Shown here: one piece after another, positions 46,087 through 59,930 of the stretch
Numbering within the stretch: position 1 is the stretch's first letter
How the letters are laid out: the number at the start of each line of letters is the position of its first letter
Source: Sclerotinia nivalis
Lineage: Eukaryota > Ascomycota > Leotiomycetes > Helotiales > Sclerotiniaceae
Reading direction: 5' to 3'
Length of the DNA: 64,000 bases
Assembly: GCA_029531795.1 (NCBI GenBank)
Contig: JAPEIS010000011.1
Span: 1,302,001-1,366,000 of the forward strand
Position numbers and translations under genes: made by a program
The notes under the pieces: generated by a model
Seen by the model: the letters and a program-made list of their open reading frames with translations, nothing else
Told to the model about the DNA's origin: nothing
The model's database searches: none

Positions 46087-49000
46087 AGACTTTTGATTTA
46101 TATCTGCGCGACCTTTCTTAATGATGTAGGTAGGTAGGTAAGTGTAGATAGATATAAGTGGTGGCAACGTTATACGGAGGTTGTGCGACAGTCTGATGAC
46201 TCGAATTCTAAGATGCTGTGGTGGATATACTTAGGCAGCTGTCGGGCTTGATGCTCCGAAAGCTATGGGGTGCGTATTATGAGGAATGCGATTTGGTAGA
46301 TGACAGAGCCTCCGAATAGAAGTTATTAGTATATTCATTAATTAGTTACTAAGGTATCCCCCATCTCATCCCACATAATAATTTATAGCCTTCCATTAAA
46401 AAAGTTACCGTTTCAAAAATTGGTAACACTAGTGCACAATCATATCAATAAAGCAATGAATGGATAGCTGAAAGGTTATTGCGGCTTATCGAAAATAAAA
46501 AGACAACAAACAAAAACGGAACAAAGGGATTCATCTATTCACAGTAAACTTTTCCTTCTGTCCTTTACGAATGAACATTCAGTCCTCATGATTGATCTTA
46601 CATTCTTACATATCCACCCCCATCTCCGGGAAGGGAAATCTATGGGGTTATTGTACACTGCATTAAAACGATCCACAGGCTGAAAAATAGTCCATCACAC
46701 CCAAGAATTTCCTTTGTACGGAGTATTAATTTAGTATTGGTGGAATATGTTCAAGAACACAAAGCGTGTCTTTTGCGAACCATTTCATAGGTTCAAACCA
46801 AAAAAAGAATGCAAGGTTTAAATGACACCCGCATTCTCAGATTCAAAAAGTTCTCAGCCATGTTGTGTTGTGATAAGCATCGCATCGCATCGATATCCAC
46901 AATCCAAGAATACTACTTACTGTGCAGAGTACCTTTGGTTTCAAATGGAAAAATATTGTAATTCTTTTTTGTTGAGAGATAAGGAAATGTTCCCTAATTG
47001 CGAGATTCTAATTTTAATACAGTAGTAGTATCTTGAAATTAGAAACAATCATGTTTCGTTGCCCAGATACTTGTCCGCAATCAACAGTCTCAGATGAACT
47101 ACCATGAGACTTCAGGTGTGAGCGGCCAGTCTTGACATTGTTCATGATATTCTAAGATATTTTCTTGGGTATGATATTAGCATAGCATAGCAGCCAAATT
47201 CATCTTCTTGCGCAAAGTAAAGTTATAAATAAATGAAAATGATTAGTTCCTTCCTCGGCACTCAACTGCCTCAAAACTCAATCTCTGAGCTTAATATCCT
47301 TTTGCCCAGCCCAATCAAATCACCAAATCACCACATCAACATCAACATCATATCACAGCCCCCATTTTCCATACTTCTCTAAACACGCAAATATGGATCT
47401 TCATATTGGTGCGGTAATTTTTAGTAGATCAAATCAGTATCTGCATACGGAAGCATCTAACAAGCGGAAGCCCGGACCGGACTTGGCATGTTCTTCAAAC
47501 CTAGATGGCCGGCGAGCCAAGACGGAGACGGTGGAAAAATGACCGTGTCCTTGATGTAATCTTACAACAAAACATGTTGATATTATCCATAGTCTTGTGA
47601 AGAGAGATTCGTTTCTGCCAATGTCAATTTCGTCTCGGCGAACTCAAAAATCCGGAATTCGAGGTCAAAGGAGACACATTGAAGGTCGCATATCATATAT
47701 TGGCAACCAAAGCCAAGGCCAACACAAACCGGAATTTCCGTTGTAAAAGTTGTCTCTCGGATTTTATTTGTGAGAGGGAAGGCGGAAGAACTTCGTAGCC
47801 TCGTATGTGATAGTGGGTGCATGTTACATTCACAGATCTTGTGGGTCGACCTCCGAGTTCTTATCCGGAACTTACAATGCAACACATCAGTTACGGCACT
47901 GTCATGTGTGACCATGAAGATGCTTCTTTCGCTCCCATTCAGCCTTGTGTTTACTTGTCAAATAACTTATATAAAAGGCGTCAAGGATAGTCACCTTGGC
48001 TAGACTTTGTGGAGGTGCGCATAACATACTTCATCATCACCATCGTCATCAGTATTACTTCAGTCCGGTAGTCGGTGTTGAATTGGAGATGTTGAGCTGG
48101 CATTAATTGAGACTGGTGTACCAAATGGCAACTTTCCGGCCCTCATCGACAACGAGTCGGGGGGCGTTCGAAAGGATCAAACTTCAGTTTGTTATGCTAG
48201 CTCGCCGAAAAGAATGTGGGGAATCATGGTGAGATCTAACATTTTGAAAACCAAAAACTTGACTCCGGGGACTCCGAGGCTACGTGTGGAGTTTGGGAAT
48301 ACAGTAGATGAATTTTCTGTATACTACGAAGTCAGTCATACTCGGAAACGAAAAGAGAAGTCCACAGTAGTCTTCCGGTTGCACTTGGTTGAGTATTCGG
48401 TTGGGAAAAAGTGAGGTGATGATTGTTCAAAACTTGCACCACCTTTCGGATATGGGAGTTTTGGGCACATTTTTATTCGCATGATACCTTACCTATCTAC
48501 TTGTACAAAGTGTCGTGTGCTTCAATATCTTATAACATAATTATTGGGATTAGGGTAACAGAACTTTACGAGTTGTACAAAGCATAAGTATGCTTTAACA
48601 CTCGGGTCCGTACTCATTTCGACTCCAATCTCATCTCACATCATATCACATCACATCAGCTCCAACAAATGTACTTGTAATCTCACCAAGAGGTTTGAGA
48701 AAAGAAGGAAAGTTGCTCTTAGTCAGGCCTGAATCTTCAAACATCATATACATCAATCTCGCAAATATCATAGAATACTCACGTAGCAGTCTACGGGAAT
48801 GTGAATATTGTAGCCGCGAAATGGACGCTCTCTGGAGACAGCAATAAATGCATGAATACCATCTAGTTTTTGGAGTAATAATCTGAAAATATCTGATGGG
48901 CGTATATGATTGTTCATGATAGCTCTAATGTCAAAAACCATCCATCTAAAATTTGCAATTTGGTTATCATCATTTAGCATGGAATATACCGCCCCTCCCC

Positions 49001-50333
49001 TTGTCTTTCTCTGTTCAGTCTCCGAAAGCTCAACCCTCAAATCGTATTCTCTTCTCTCAAGAGCAACTTACTAGCATATGAATTTCGGCTCAACAGCTCA
49101 AAAAATGAAAAGATGTAGCAAACGGAAGAGAACCAACGACACTTAACAATGCAATTTAGCACAGATGGCAAGTATCTCTCACTACACATATCAAGACATA
49201 GACTAAGACCTCATCCAACAAATTTTCATCTTGCATTTCATTGACAATTCTTCATCATAGAACCCATCTCATACCGACTAATCCAAATTCAAAGCGTGAC
49301 ATTTGATACAATCACTTCATGTTATTCTCTAGGCCTGGATGAACAGATGAGCGGAGGAGTTAAAAGCCGAGGATTTCGTATATACCAAGTGCCTAGCATA
49401 CAATACAAAATCACGATGAAGCGAAGAGGAAGAGCGGATCGGTAGTGTAGTAATACAGCATCGTATTATACTCATACACTGGTTGGGTGAGTTAAGATCG
49501 ATTTCATAAATTGGATACCGGTATTTGGTATGCTAGCTATTGTGGATTGTTCTCTAGCATTCTGATCACTTCGTTCTGGGTTTGTAGAATCGAGAATCGA
49601 GATTAGATAATCGAGAAAGAAGGAGCAGGAAAGGATAGCAAGAGGGATTACTCAAATGATAGATTGGAATGGAAATGAGTTAATGAATTATGGGTTTAAC
49701 ACTTACCACCATTTCTATATACATCTAATAAAATTTTATAATCCACTTTTTACTCGAGAGAAAAGCTGATATTTATAAGTACTAGTTATGTATTTTGTAT
49801 TTATTTTTCCTCTTTCCGAATTTGCTGTATGTATTCCTGTTCATCTATCTATCAATGTTATTTTACTTTTCTACTCCCCTCTCCTCTCTGCTCTTATAGA
49901 TTCTTAGCTTTTTCATACTTCTCCTTTCTTTTTCTACACTGTATCTAAATTCAAAACCATCCATCCACAATCCATCCCCAAACTTTAACGCATCGAGTAC
50001 AGCTATTCGGATATTTGGAATTGGGAAATTGGATAATTCATCCCATCTCATCCCTCCAAACCCACCCATATAGACTCATAGTTCCAATCTTAAGATTCAT
50101 CATGTTCATGTCTATATCCATACGCATACCGCTTAACTCTATCAAAAATCAGAGTTCCAGTGTTGGGGCTTCGTAAATGTTATGAAATGAAATGAGTATT
50201 AGCTACTATGAACGAATGTATATCTGAATGTAAATGTAAATATATATATAAATTTTACTTCGAATATGAATGTAGAAATTGGAATTGAGATTTGAGGGTT
50301 GAGAGTTGAAATTGGTTATAATTTATGAGGAAT

Positions 50334-50960
50334 TGATGGGGATGGGGATGGGGATGGGGATGTAGTGGTTGTTGGTGCGGTTTGTTATGTATGTAGTGGT
50401 AGGATGGATTTGGGGATGGTTATGAATGGGTATGGATGGGTATGGATGTAATGTGAGGGAGAAATGAGGATGAGGGAGTATAAGGATGAAATAGGTTTGG
50501 GTGTGAGGATGGGGTTAAGGATGAGGATGGGGATAGGGATGGGTATAGGTATAGATCTAAATATAAGTACAAGTAATGGTTATGAGTGGGGATATAGATA
50601 TCGGTGTGGGTATGGATATGAGTGGGTATAGATATGGGTATAGATATAAGGATAGGTTCGGGTATGTGGATGAAGATAAGGTTGGGGATAGGTGTAGACA
50701 TAAATCTAAATATAAATACAAAAACCGGGTATAGATCTCGTATAGACATCAATCCTTATGGGTATAGATATGGGTGGATATAGATATGGATGGATATAGA
50801 TATGGGCGGATATAGATATGGGTGGATATAGATCTAAATATAAATATGAATAATGGGTATTGATATAGATATAAAAAGAGTCATGGGTGGGTATACCGGT
50901 GGGTATATTGATAAATAGAAATAAAAATATACTTTACAGATAGATATACTTTACAGATAG
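50334..50960. repeat. Cluster of degenerate simple repeats
   Basis: ggggat hexamers (about 50336-50361), a long gatgggtat/tagatata-type mixed region (50400-50740), and near-perfect 16-bp tatagatatgggtgga units (50763-50836). An open frame across it on the minus strand, rich in Ile/Pro/His/Tyr, is a translation of the repeat. Confidence 0.85.
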
Positions 50961-51017
50961 ATCTAAATATACTCCAAAAATCCAACTACGAATCCACAAA
51001 TAACCAAACATCAACAT

Positions 51018-51085
51018 ATGAGAGAAAACACTCAACACACTCAACACACTCAATACTCACAATACTCACAATACTCACATCTACA
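51018..51085. repeat. Tandem caacacact / aatactcac repeats
   Basis: Three caacacact-like units pass into three aatactcac-like units just downstream of the HPPD gene. Confidence 0.8.
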
Positions 51086-51455
51086 CTGATACAATAATAT
51101 ACTGATACGTAAATGTAAGAAGATGTGATTTCCACTATGTACTCAAGTATTCGCAATAACCCCTAATCACAAAAACCTTCCGTCCACTGTCACTATCACT
51201 TTGCATCTGCTCATGCCCATGCTGTGCTATGCTAGTGGTAATCATCATTCGTAAGGTGCATATGCATATGTTCCTAACCCAAACACCGTATTCCTACCCC
51301 GATAAGCCCCAAAAAAGCAAACTAAAAGCAAACTAACCACCCATCTAACTACATTTCGCGTTTTACTCAATATTCCATCCACTCCACACTAATAACCATT
51401 CCATCCACTCACCACTCACCACTCACCACACCACCACTCACCAACCAACCAGCAT

Positions 51456-52790
<1,335 letters not shown>

Positions 52791-53511
52791 GATGTGATGC
52801 GTTGATGTAAGTGTAGGGGGGATATGATCAAGGTAAATGGATAGATAGAGATGGAATCTTTTGTATGGGAGTAAGATAACCAGAAATAGGTTGAAAGTAG
52901 ATGATCAACCAAGACTTTAAGTATGTGGAAAGAGCTCAAGATAGTTTGTCAAACAAACTTTGCTTGCAGATATGCTTGCAGATAAGTTTGTGAAAAGAGT
53001 CAGATTTAAATAACAAAGGAAGATGTTAAAAGTATACCATGGACTTCCATGGATCCTTCTTCTTATGAAGTCCACAGCTCGGTAATATGGTTGATGAAGC
53101 CACTCCTCGAGCATAGAAGGATGGCATAATCAATGAATCTTCCCATTCACTGACTACCAATGAACGTACAGTAGTTAAACCGATCGACATCCTTCGGCCT
53201 AGGTTTTCTTTTATTGGAGCGTTGTTAGGTTTTGAGGGTGGGGAGGTTTTGATTCCGCGCGGTTTATAAACGGTTGCTTTCGGCATAAGTGCCCGATTAG
53301 TCGCTTAGTCATTACGCGGAATTGTAAAGTACGGTATATGGCCAACGTTTTTTTGTTATCGAACGCTAGATACTTCTGCTTGCATGGTCTAATTCTAATA
53401 ATAACTAAACTTTCTATTAGTTTCATGGTTAATAATCCTTCTACTGTAATACACTGCAAAAGAGAACCTCCAAATCACAACTTACATACATACAAATTTA
53501 TCCCTCCCAAA
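52791..53511. promoter_or_regulatory. Bidirectional promoter of HPPD and the TTC36-like gene
   Basis: 721 bp between two outward-facing start codons. It contains an 8-bp inverted repeat (tggacttc at 53040-53047, gaagtcca at 53067-53074) and a 12-bp direct repeat (tgcttgcagata, near 52961-52985). Either could be a regulator site, but no known operator is recognised. Confidence 0.55.
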
Positions 53512-54324
53512 ATGGCAACACTCACAAAACACGACCTCGATGTCCTCGAGAAAATAAAGGATCCAGAGTCTGGTCCTTCAAACCCTCTCCTTATTGATGA
53601 TTCGCTTCCAAAAGACCCGCATATCACCGATCTTTCTACATATCAAGGAATCACGCAACGAGAACGAGATATTATTCTCTCGATGCAAGATGTAGAACTT
53701 CAAATTGCTGGATTGAAACCCGTAGCTGAACTTTCACCTTTATCTCAATATCAATCTTGCGTTCAGAGCTTGAATGATTTGATCGGGGAATATCCTAATT
53801 ATGCTAGCGCGAGGAATAACAGAGCACAAGCATTGCGACGGATTTATGGGGATTTGATGTTGGTGAAGATATCTTCTGCCAAGGGACCTGTAGCTGATGT
53901 AAACGTACCTTTGGATACGGAAGCATCAGAGGCGACCATTAAGCTTGCCTCATTCAACGCATTATCCGATCTAGACAGGGCAATTTCTCTTTTAGCTCCA
54001 AATACGCCCTGGGCGTCAATATCCCCTCAAGCAGCGAAGACTCTTTCCCAAGCATTGACGCAACGTGGTGCTTTGTATCATCTATCAGCTAAACAGCTAT
54101 CTTCTGACACTGAAGCAAGTGTGAGGGTTGATGAGAGGAGAAGGGAGGCGAGATGGAAGACAATAGATTTTGAAGAGGCAGCCTCGAGGGATTTTATGAC
54201 AGGTGGGAGGTATGGGAATGAGATTGCGAAGGCGTTGGCTGTTAGTGCAAATCCGACGGCAAAACTTTGTGGTGATATGGTTAGGCAAGCCATGAAGAGA
54301 GAAATGGGTGGTGGTGAAAGTTAA
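53512..54324 (+). CDS. TTC36-like tetratricopeptide-repeat protein
   Basis: An intron-free frame of 270 residues. The ATG at 53512 (MATLTKHDLDVLEKI) is preferred over upstream in-frame codons because it starts the conserved part and has an aaaATGg context. TPR-type helices are visible: YPNYASARNNRAQALRRIYGD, the ALSDLDRAISLL helix and QALTQRGALYHL. The C-terminal pattern, RDFxxGGRYGNEIAK...NPTAKLCGDMVRQAM, matches the TTC36 family ending (RDF..A...G...A......NPYA.LCN.ML). TTC36 is a small TPR protein reported in mouse to bind HPPD and prevent its loss, its deletion causing tyrosinaemia. The neighbour read from the same promoter region here is HPPD. I infer a chaperone or stabiliser of HPPD; direct evidence is absent. 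Confidence 0.8.
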   Translation: MATLTKHDLDVLEKIKDPESGPSNPLLIDDSLPKDPHITDLSTYQGITQRERDIILSMQDVELQIAGLKPVAELSPLSQYQSCVQSLNDLIGEYPNYASARNNRAQALRRIYGDLMLVKISSAKGPVADVNVPLDTEASEATIKLASFNALSDLDRAISLLAPNTPWASISPQAAKTLSQALTQRGALYHLSAKQLSSDTEASVRVDERRREARWKTIDFEEAASRDFMTGGRYGNEIAKALAVSANPTAKLCGDMVRQAMKREMGGGES

Positions 54325-57300
54325 ACAGGATTGTTATAGTTGTGCTTTCTTTGGAGTAAGGGATGGGAAATCATAAGATTCGACGATGAAGGCCTACGAT
54401 CGTAGGTGGTGATACATGGCGATATTAGTAGAATACCAAATTTTTTTTACCTCAAGGTGACTCCACCTATGGATCCATTGAACTATCAGCGGATTAATGG
54501 TTTTAACTTACTTGTTATCATGGAATTAGGAGCTTGGAAATATCGTCTGGAATGATTTCAGGCAACACTAGAATTCTAATGGTCCTTCCTGCAGAATAAT
54601 ATTGAAAAAGTTACCGAGATATAATTGAGTTATACTTCTAGGATACCTATACTCGGGACCGCATAATTACTACGTGAATATTTAGATATTAGTTCGGACT
54701 AGACTGCTGAACCCACAGACTACTTTGGTTCCGAATCCCGAAGTTTGAATCAAGGAGCAGAACATCGGAGCCTGCAGAATCTCTCCTTTCCGACAGTAAG
54801 TCAACGAGCATCATGGTTATCTTCATTCTAGCCACTTCGGATAATGAAAGAGGCAAAATAATACCAAATATTTTCTTCCACTCACCAGACCACTGCACCA
54901 CCCACCCAAAGTGTCAGTGACAATCACGTTGTGTCCATAGTTTCAGGAGCGTCTACCCGTGTGGTTCCTGAGCCCAAAAACTAACGGGTGGCTGCTTCAA
55001 AATGCCCCGAATACTGTCGCCGAAATTGATATGACATATTTTCTGTTCGGGTGACGATTTTCAATTTTGCACTGAGAAGATCTTAACTTTCAAATCTTCA
55101 TCGGAGGGATAATCGTCTCACTGAAAGATAAAGTGGTCTGACGTGGGTTCAATGGGGAGGCACAGAAGATCAATCTGGGTTAAGGTATTATATAAATGGT
55201 TTCAAAGCTGGCTTGCCATAAGTGAAGTTTATCTGCTGTATGCAAGTGGTAAATTCAGGCCTATTTGGGCGGGTATATACAGCAGAGTAGGCTAGAAATG
55301 GCTTGCCTTGCATATCCATGGTATGGACCCAGAATTCCCTTCAAGTCCGACGGGTATAGGCATGCTCAACGTGGGAAACATCAAGATTTTATTTGAGAAA
55401 TATGATCTTACAGAGCCCAATCTTCCCTAATATGATGTATAGGTGGATATAAACAGGAATGAAAGAGTCAAATGATACGGCATGTTCTTTGGTAGTTCAA
55501 CGTGTCAACAAGAACTCAGCTTCCACCCCAATCATTTTTGGTGACACGGTTGACACTTGTTTGTGGAACTCGTTTATATTAAACGTACGATATGCGACCT
55601 TTATGGAAGTACTCAAGACGTACCATGGCTACCAACTTCAAAATTTAAGTAGCTGGTGAGCTGACGAATTAGGAGCGCTTAGCAAACTCCTAGCGAACAG
55701 ATTACTCTTGCCAGCCCACAAGCAAGCGTATCATTTTTTTGATAAGCCTGACTTGCTGCCTCCACACCAAGTGCTATGATCTTTCAAATGTAATTGATTG
55801 ATCAATTGGCTGAACATAATGATCTCTGATAAGAAAAGGCAAGGGTTCTTCCAAATACTATGAAGAGCAATGCAGCCTTGTGAACAAATAAAGTTGACCC
55901 AGGACACGAGAAGCAAATCAGATGAGCAGTATATATATGGGAAATGACGAGGACGGCAGTTGGTGATCTTGGTTAGATCTGAACGACATTGCAATCTGGG
56001 ACTGGGATTTATATTGATCAATGGTCATGCTGGAAACTTTTACCGGCTGGCCCCAAAAGACTTATGCATCGCACAGACTGCGCCCACAAAAGCCATGTTC
56101 TGGCATGATACTACCACACCAAAATTCAAGGTAATCCTGCTACTCATGATATGTCCTTAAGTGGCGTTTATCGAAAAAGCAAGACGGATGGCTACGAGGT
56201 GTTGGGGACCCCGGTATCTATGCATGCAACAGAAAAGGTGCGCTTTTCACCCATCTGTCATTGGACGAGGAAGCCTCTTTTCCCTGCGAACAAAAAAAAA
56301 AGCTCCCGAGACAGTTTCCCACCATCATGGTGGATGGTTTTATTGTGGCGTGCTACCTGTCCTGCTGCGGGTTTTGAAATATAACCAATGGGAAGTACAT
56401 ACATTACTTTGGTAACGAGGTAGTACCACGATCATAATGTCCCAAAGAAAAATTTCTGCATTGCGTTGACTATACCCTGGAATTCCAAGTCAGTTTGAGG
56501 AGTGGGGGCTTACATCTCGAAGGTAGAAATCAATAATCTCAATATTACATATAGCATATAGTTAAGCATATAGTTAAGCATTTGCTTGCAAGAATTTTAC
56601 TTGAGAGTCAAGAAACGAGAGACTAACATATTGTTTAGCTGGCTAATGGGATATTGTGATAGTGATGTAATTGTGATGTGATTGAAAAATCTACAAAGTT
56701 ACAACTTTAGTCGGGTTGATGTCGGCTGGAGTACGGAGCATGGAGTACAGAGCCAATCCGTAGAACGATTTTGAATTGAATTGAATTTAGGGTAATCCGG
56801 AAATGGGGTGTGTCCTTCCCCAACCTCTTTTCCTTCAAGGGCTTATGGCGGAACCTAAAAGAGTCGTCCGTCTTTTAGACTATTTCACTAATTAAGATTC
56901 TTTTTTCCATCCATGAAACACTAAAATAAACTACCGATTTAGATTCCTTTTTCCAAGGCTCAATTCTTCCACTCCGCTACATCCACACACGTAAAGGTTA
57001 GATGCGTCACCAAGCTAATAATTGGCTCCTCTTTCGGCTACATATACGAAGGAAAGAAGAGTAAATGTACAGGCTACTAATAAAGAGAAGCTCATAACCT
57101 CCGTGACCCCGATGTTATGTGGCTAAGCATATCGCCAGAACTTGCTTTGCCAATGTTGATCTCAGCATCAAATTTACCAAACGACTGGAACTCGAGGACC
57201 CGAAGCCCTGTTTTCTATGTGAGCTCTGAGCGTCTGATTCTCTAGGTGGATCCCGTGCCGTGGTGAAAGAGTCTTGACTCAAGACTCAAGAGTCAAGACT

Positions 57301-59930
57301 AAGACTAAGACTAAGACAAGATTATATCACGTACACAGTAGGCGTGGCATTGTTTGCAGATTAGATTGAGGTTTTATCTATCGCCGGTGATCACAATATG
57401 AATGATTAAAGGACCCAACGCGGGTATCGGTATCGTCTCAATCATCTCAATCGTGTCAATCCTGTCAATTTATAGATGATTCAATTGGTAGGATTCATGG
57501 AGATCGCTGCCCGGGCGGGGGCAAAGAAGATTGGTAACACCAGCGGAAGGGAGACGGGTTTGAGTGAAGTTTGGTTCCGGATTTTAATTGTGGAATTGTG
57601 TGGCATCCTGTCCCGTGTTATCGCGAAAATCTCAATCTGGGTAAAAATCCGTGCATGAAAGTACTTTTTGGGATTATCCCCCGCGTTGATTGGTCATCGT
57701 ATGATATCTACTTTTATTAGTTAGTCCTTTGATTTATCCGGATTAGACATCCGGCTCTATCGAAAGACTCGAATTCTAATAGAGTTCCAGTTGTATTGAA
57801 AGTTTCGAGAGACGTAAAATATAATTGGACTATGATTCTATATGAATGTACCTACCTAGTAGCTAAGACCTAGGTATCCGAAGCATGCCAAAAGGCCCAA
57901 CTCCCACAGGGCGGGCCAGCTTGCATTGCTTACCTCATATGCGTCAATAGAAACTCACGAAAAAAAGAAATCGATTGACGGGCAATGTAGGCTAAATTAG
58001 ATTCCTGTCTTATTACTGATTTTATTACTCGGAAATGCTTCGAGATTTAAACGTTTTCCCAAGAAATGCAACGAAAGTTTAGACGAAATATTAATGCAGC
58101 GATTAATGCACCCGTGGACGGTCTAGGCAATATTCTCAGCCTATTTTGGTAATACTTTCCTGGTGTTTTCTTTCCATGAATGTGTATTTATTAATGTGGT
58201 TTTCATGACTGTACCCATGAGCCTGATTTCCGTATCTCCTACTTTTTTGATATAGTGGATTTACTGATCAGGCCGTGTACCAATCTAAAATACCCGCACC
58301 CACCATCTCGCTCATCTCAACCAATAAGCATTGACCTTCGCTGAGACAAAAAAGCTGTAGGTTGGGCGAATAAGGAGGGAGATTTTGAAAAGGCAAGAAA
58401 GTTTCATAGAAAAGAATACGAAAACTGTGTACTCTGTCGAAAGATATTGATGCAAGAAAGCAGTGAATGACTCTTAGAAAAGAATGGAAAGGAGCACATG
58501 CTCTTTATATATAGCAAAATGTCTCTCATTACTGCTTTAAAATTATGGGTATGGTAGTATGGTGTAGGTCGCATTGCAGAGAAAGAGTGTACGGCTAAGG
58601 AAGACAACTTAGACAAGATGCTTTTTCGTGCGAACTACTGGAATGAGAATTGGATGAGCCTAAAGCCTACGCAGTTATCGAAACGGCTTAAGCCCTGTCA
58701 TACAACTCAACCTGTCGAGTTGTCGAGCCTGTCAAATCCCCCTGTCAAATGCGTGCTTTGGTTAATTCCCAGTTTTTCCTTGATGGGTCAAAATAGGTAA
58801 CAATGAGATGGGATTGAAGTGTGTACGTGTGTATGCATTGCACGAGAGAGAGTACGCGGAGTATGTATTATGTATTGATATGCCCGTTATTCGTAGTTTG
58901 TTAACCAGTTATTCTACGACCCAACACTTAACTTTCTTTAAAACACAACCTTATTAACCTTTGGAAGCCCTTTTTTTTGGATGGTCCTACATAGCATAGT
59001 GTATTACTGCGTATTACATTACTGCGCTCAAAGCGGGCAACCCAAAGATCGATCACTGCTCTGGAACTGGAATTGCCACTCGGGCCCTTTGGATTGGTCT
59101 CTTTTATGCTGATAATGAACTAAAATTCCTGGGGATCGTACAAGCGACAGGGCACAGCTTGCTCTCCCTTCCATTTGATGAGAAGAGCCCTGCTTGTGGA
59201 TGTGGACAGGGAATAATAGAGACTTGGAACCGGCTAGGATTAGGATTGGGATTGGGACCACCCAGCAATTCATTTCCTCGTTATCCTTTTGTCGTGCAGA
59301 GATAGGTAGTTCTCTACTGCTGTATCTCTTCTTCGTCCTCGAAAACTTGACACCACCCGACACTACTCGACACCACTCACTTGTCGACTACTCCAAACCA
59401 GAATGAATGGTACGAAGTGATTGAGGAGAATAGACGGTCAATAAGCATCGTTATCAATATACTTATTGTACCTCGCTTCTAATCATAAGGAACTCCCAAT
59501 AATATTTCCATCGGGAAACACGTACCAGGTTACCATCCTCACCATCCTACCAACCTGGGCGTTCCCAAACTTCCCAGCTTAAGCTGAATGGTAGCCAACC
59601 AACAACACGGCCACTCCAACCTCAACAGACATTGGAAGTCAGATTGTTTGGGAAGAAATAATTCATTCTTTCATCTTGTAACCTCTGCAGTTATTTCTTA
59701 CGATTATTTCAAGCCTCATAATACAGCAGAAGTTTGAAACATACATATCTAGGTAAGAATTTGACTCGATAACGCATTGTCGCTTCCTTACTTTAACCTT
59801 CCGATACTCGTACCCATTAAACTGGGTGTCGGGACCAAAATTAACTTTCCGGTCACTGGAAGGTTTATTGCATTTAGGGCTAACAACGAGGATATAGCAT
59901 ATATAATAATTTTGATCAAAATCAGCAACA
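54325..59930. other. 5.6 kb gene-poor region upstream of vel1
   Basis: No gene I can support. Open frames are at most 111 codons with no family resemblance. It contains a perfect 11-bp inverted repeat at 57270-57300 followed by gactaa repeats. The final part is presumably the promoter and leader of the velvet gene. Confidence 0.5.
57270..57317. repeat. Inverted repeat followed by (agacta)n
   Basis: agtcttgactc at 57270-57280 pairs perfectly with gagtcaagact at 57290-57300 around a 9-base loop. agacta units continue to 57317. It could fold as a hairpin or be a symmetrical binding site. Confidence 0.75.

Larger units (their letters stand above)
45007..51455. other. 6.4 kb interval without a supported gene
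   Basis: Between the kinase/phosphatase start and the HPPD stop. The first 600 bp contain AGT/GTGGTA trinucleotide-type repeats in the promoter of the bifunctional enzyme. The middle holds only short frames; the longest, 48768-49040 minus, begins at TTG and lacks recognisable domains. The last 1.2 kb is dominated by gggtat/tagata simple repeats. It could contain unrecognised non-coding RNA or decayed genes. Confidence 0.5.

Noticed and set aside
46791..46800. ggttcaaacc, resembling a tRNA T-arm
   Set aside because: No matching acceptor stem, anticodon arm or D-arm is found at the right distances upstream.
48768..49040. 90-codon minus-strand frame with protein-like composition
   Set aside because: It begins at TTG, its first ATG leaves about 70 codons, and no family, intron or promoter support was found.
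50420..50752. 110-codon minus-strand frame rich in Ile, Pro, His and Tyr
   Set aside because: It is a translation of gggtat/tagata-type simple repeats.
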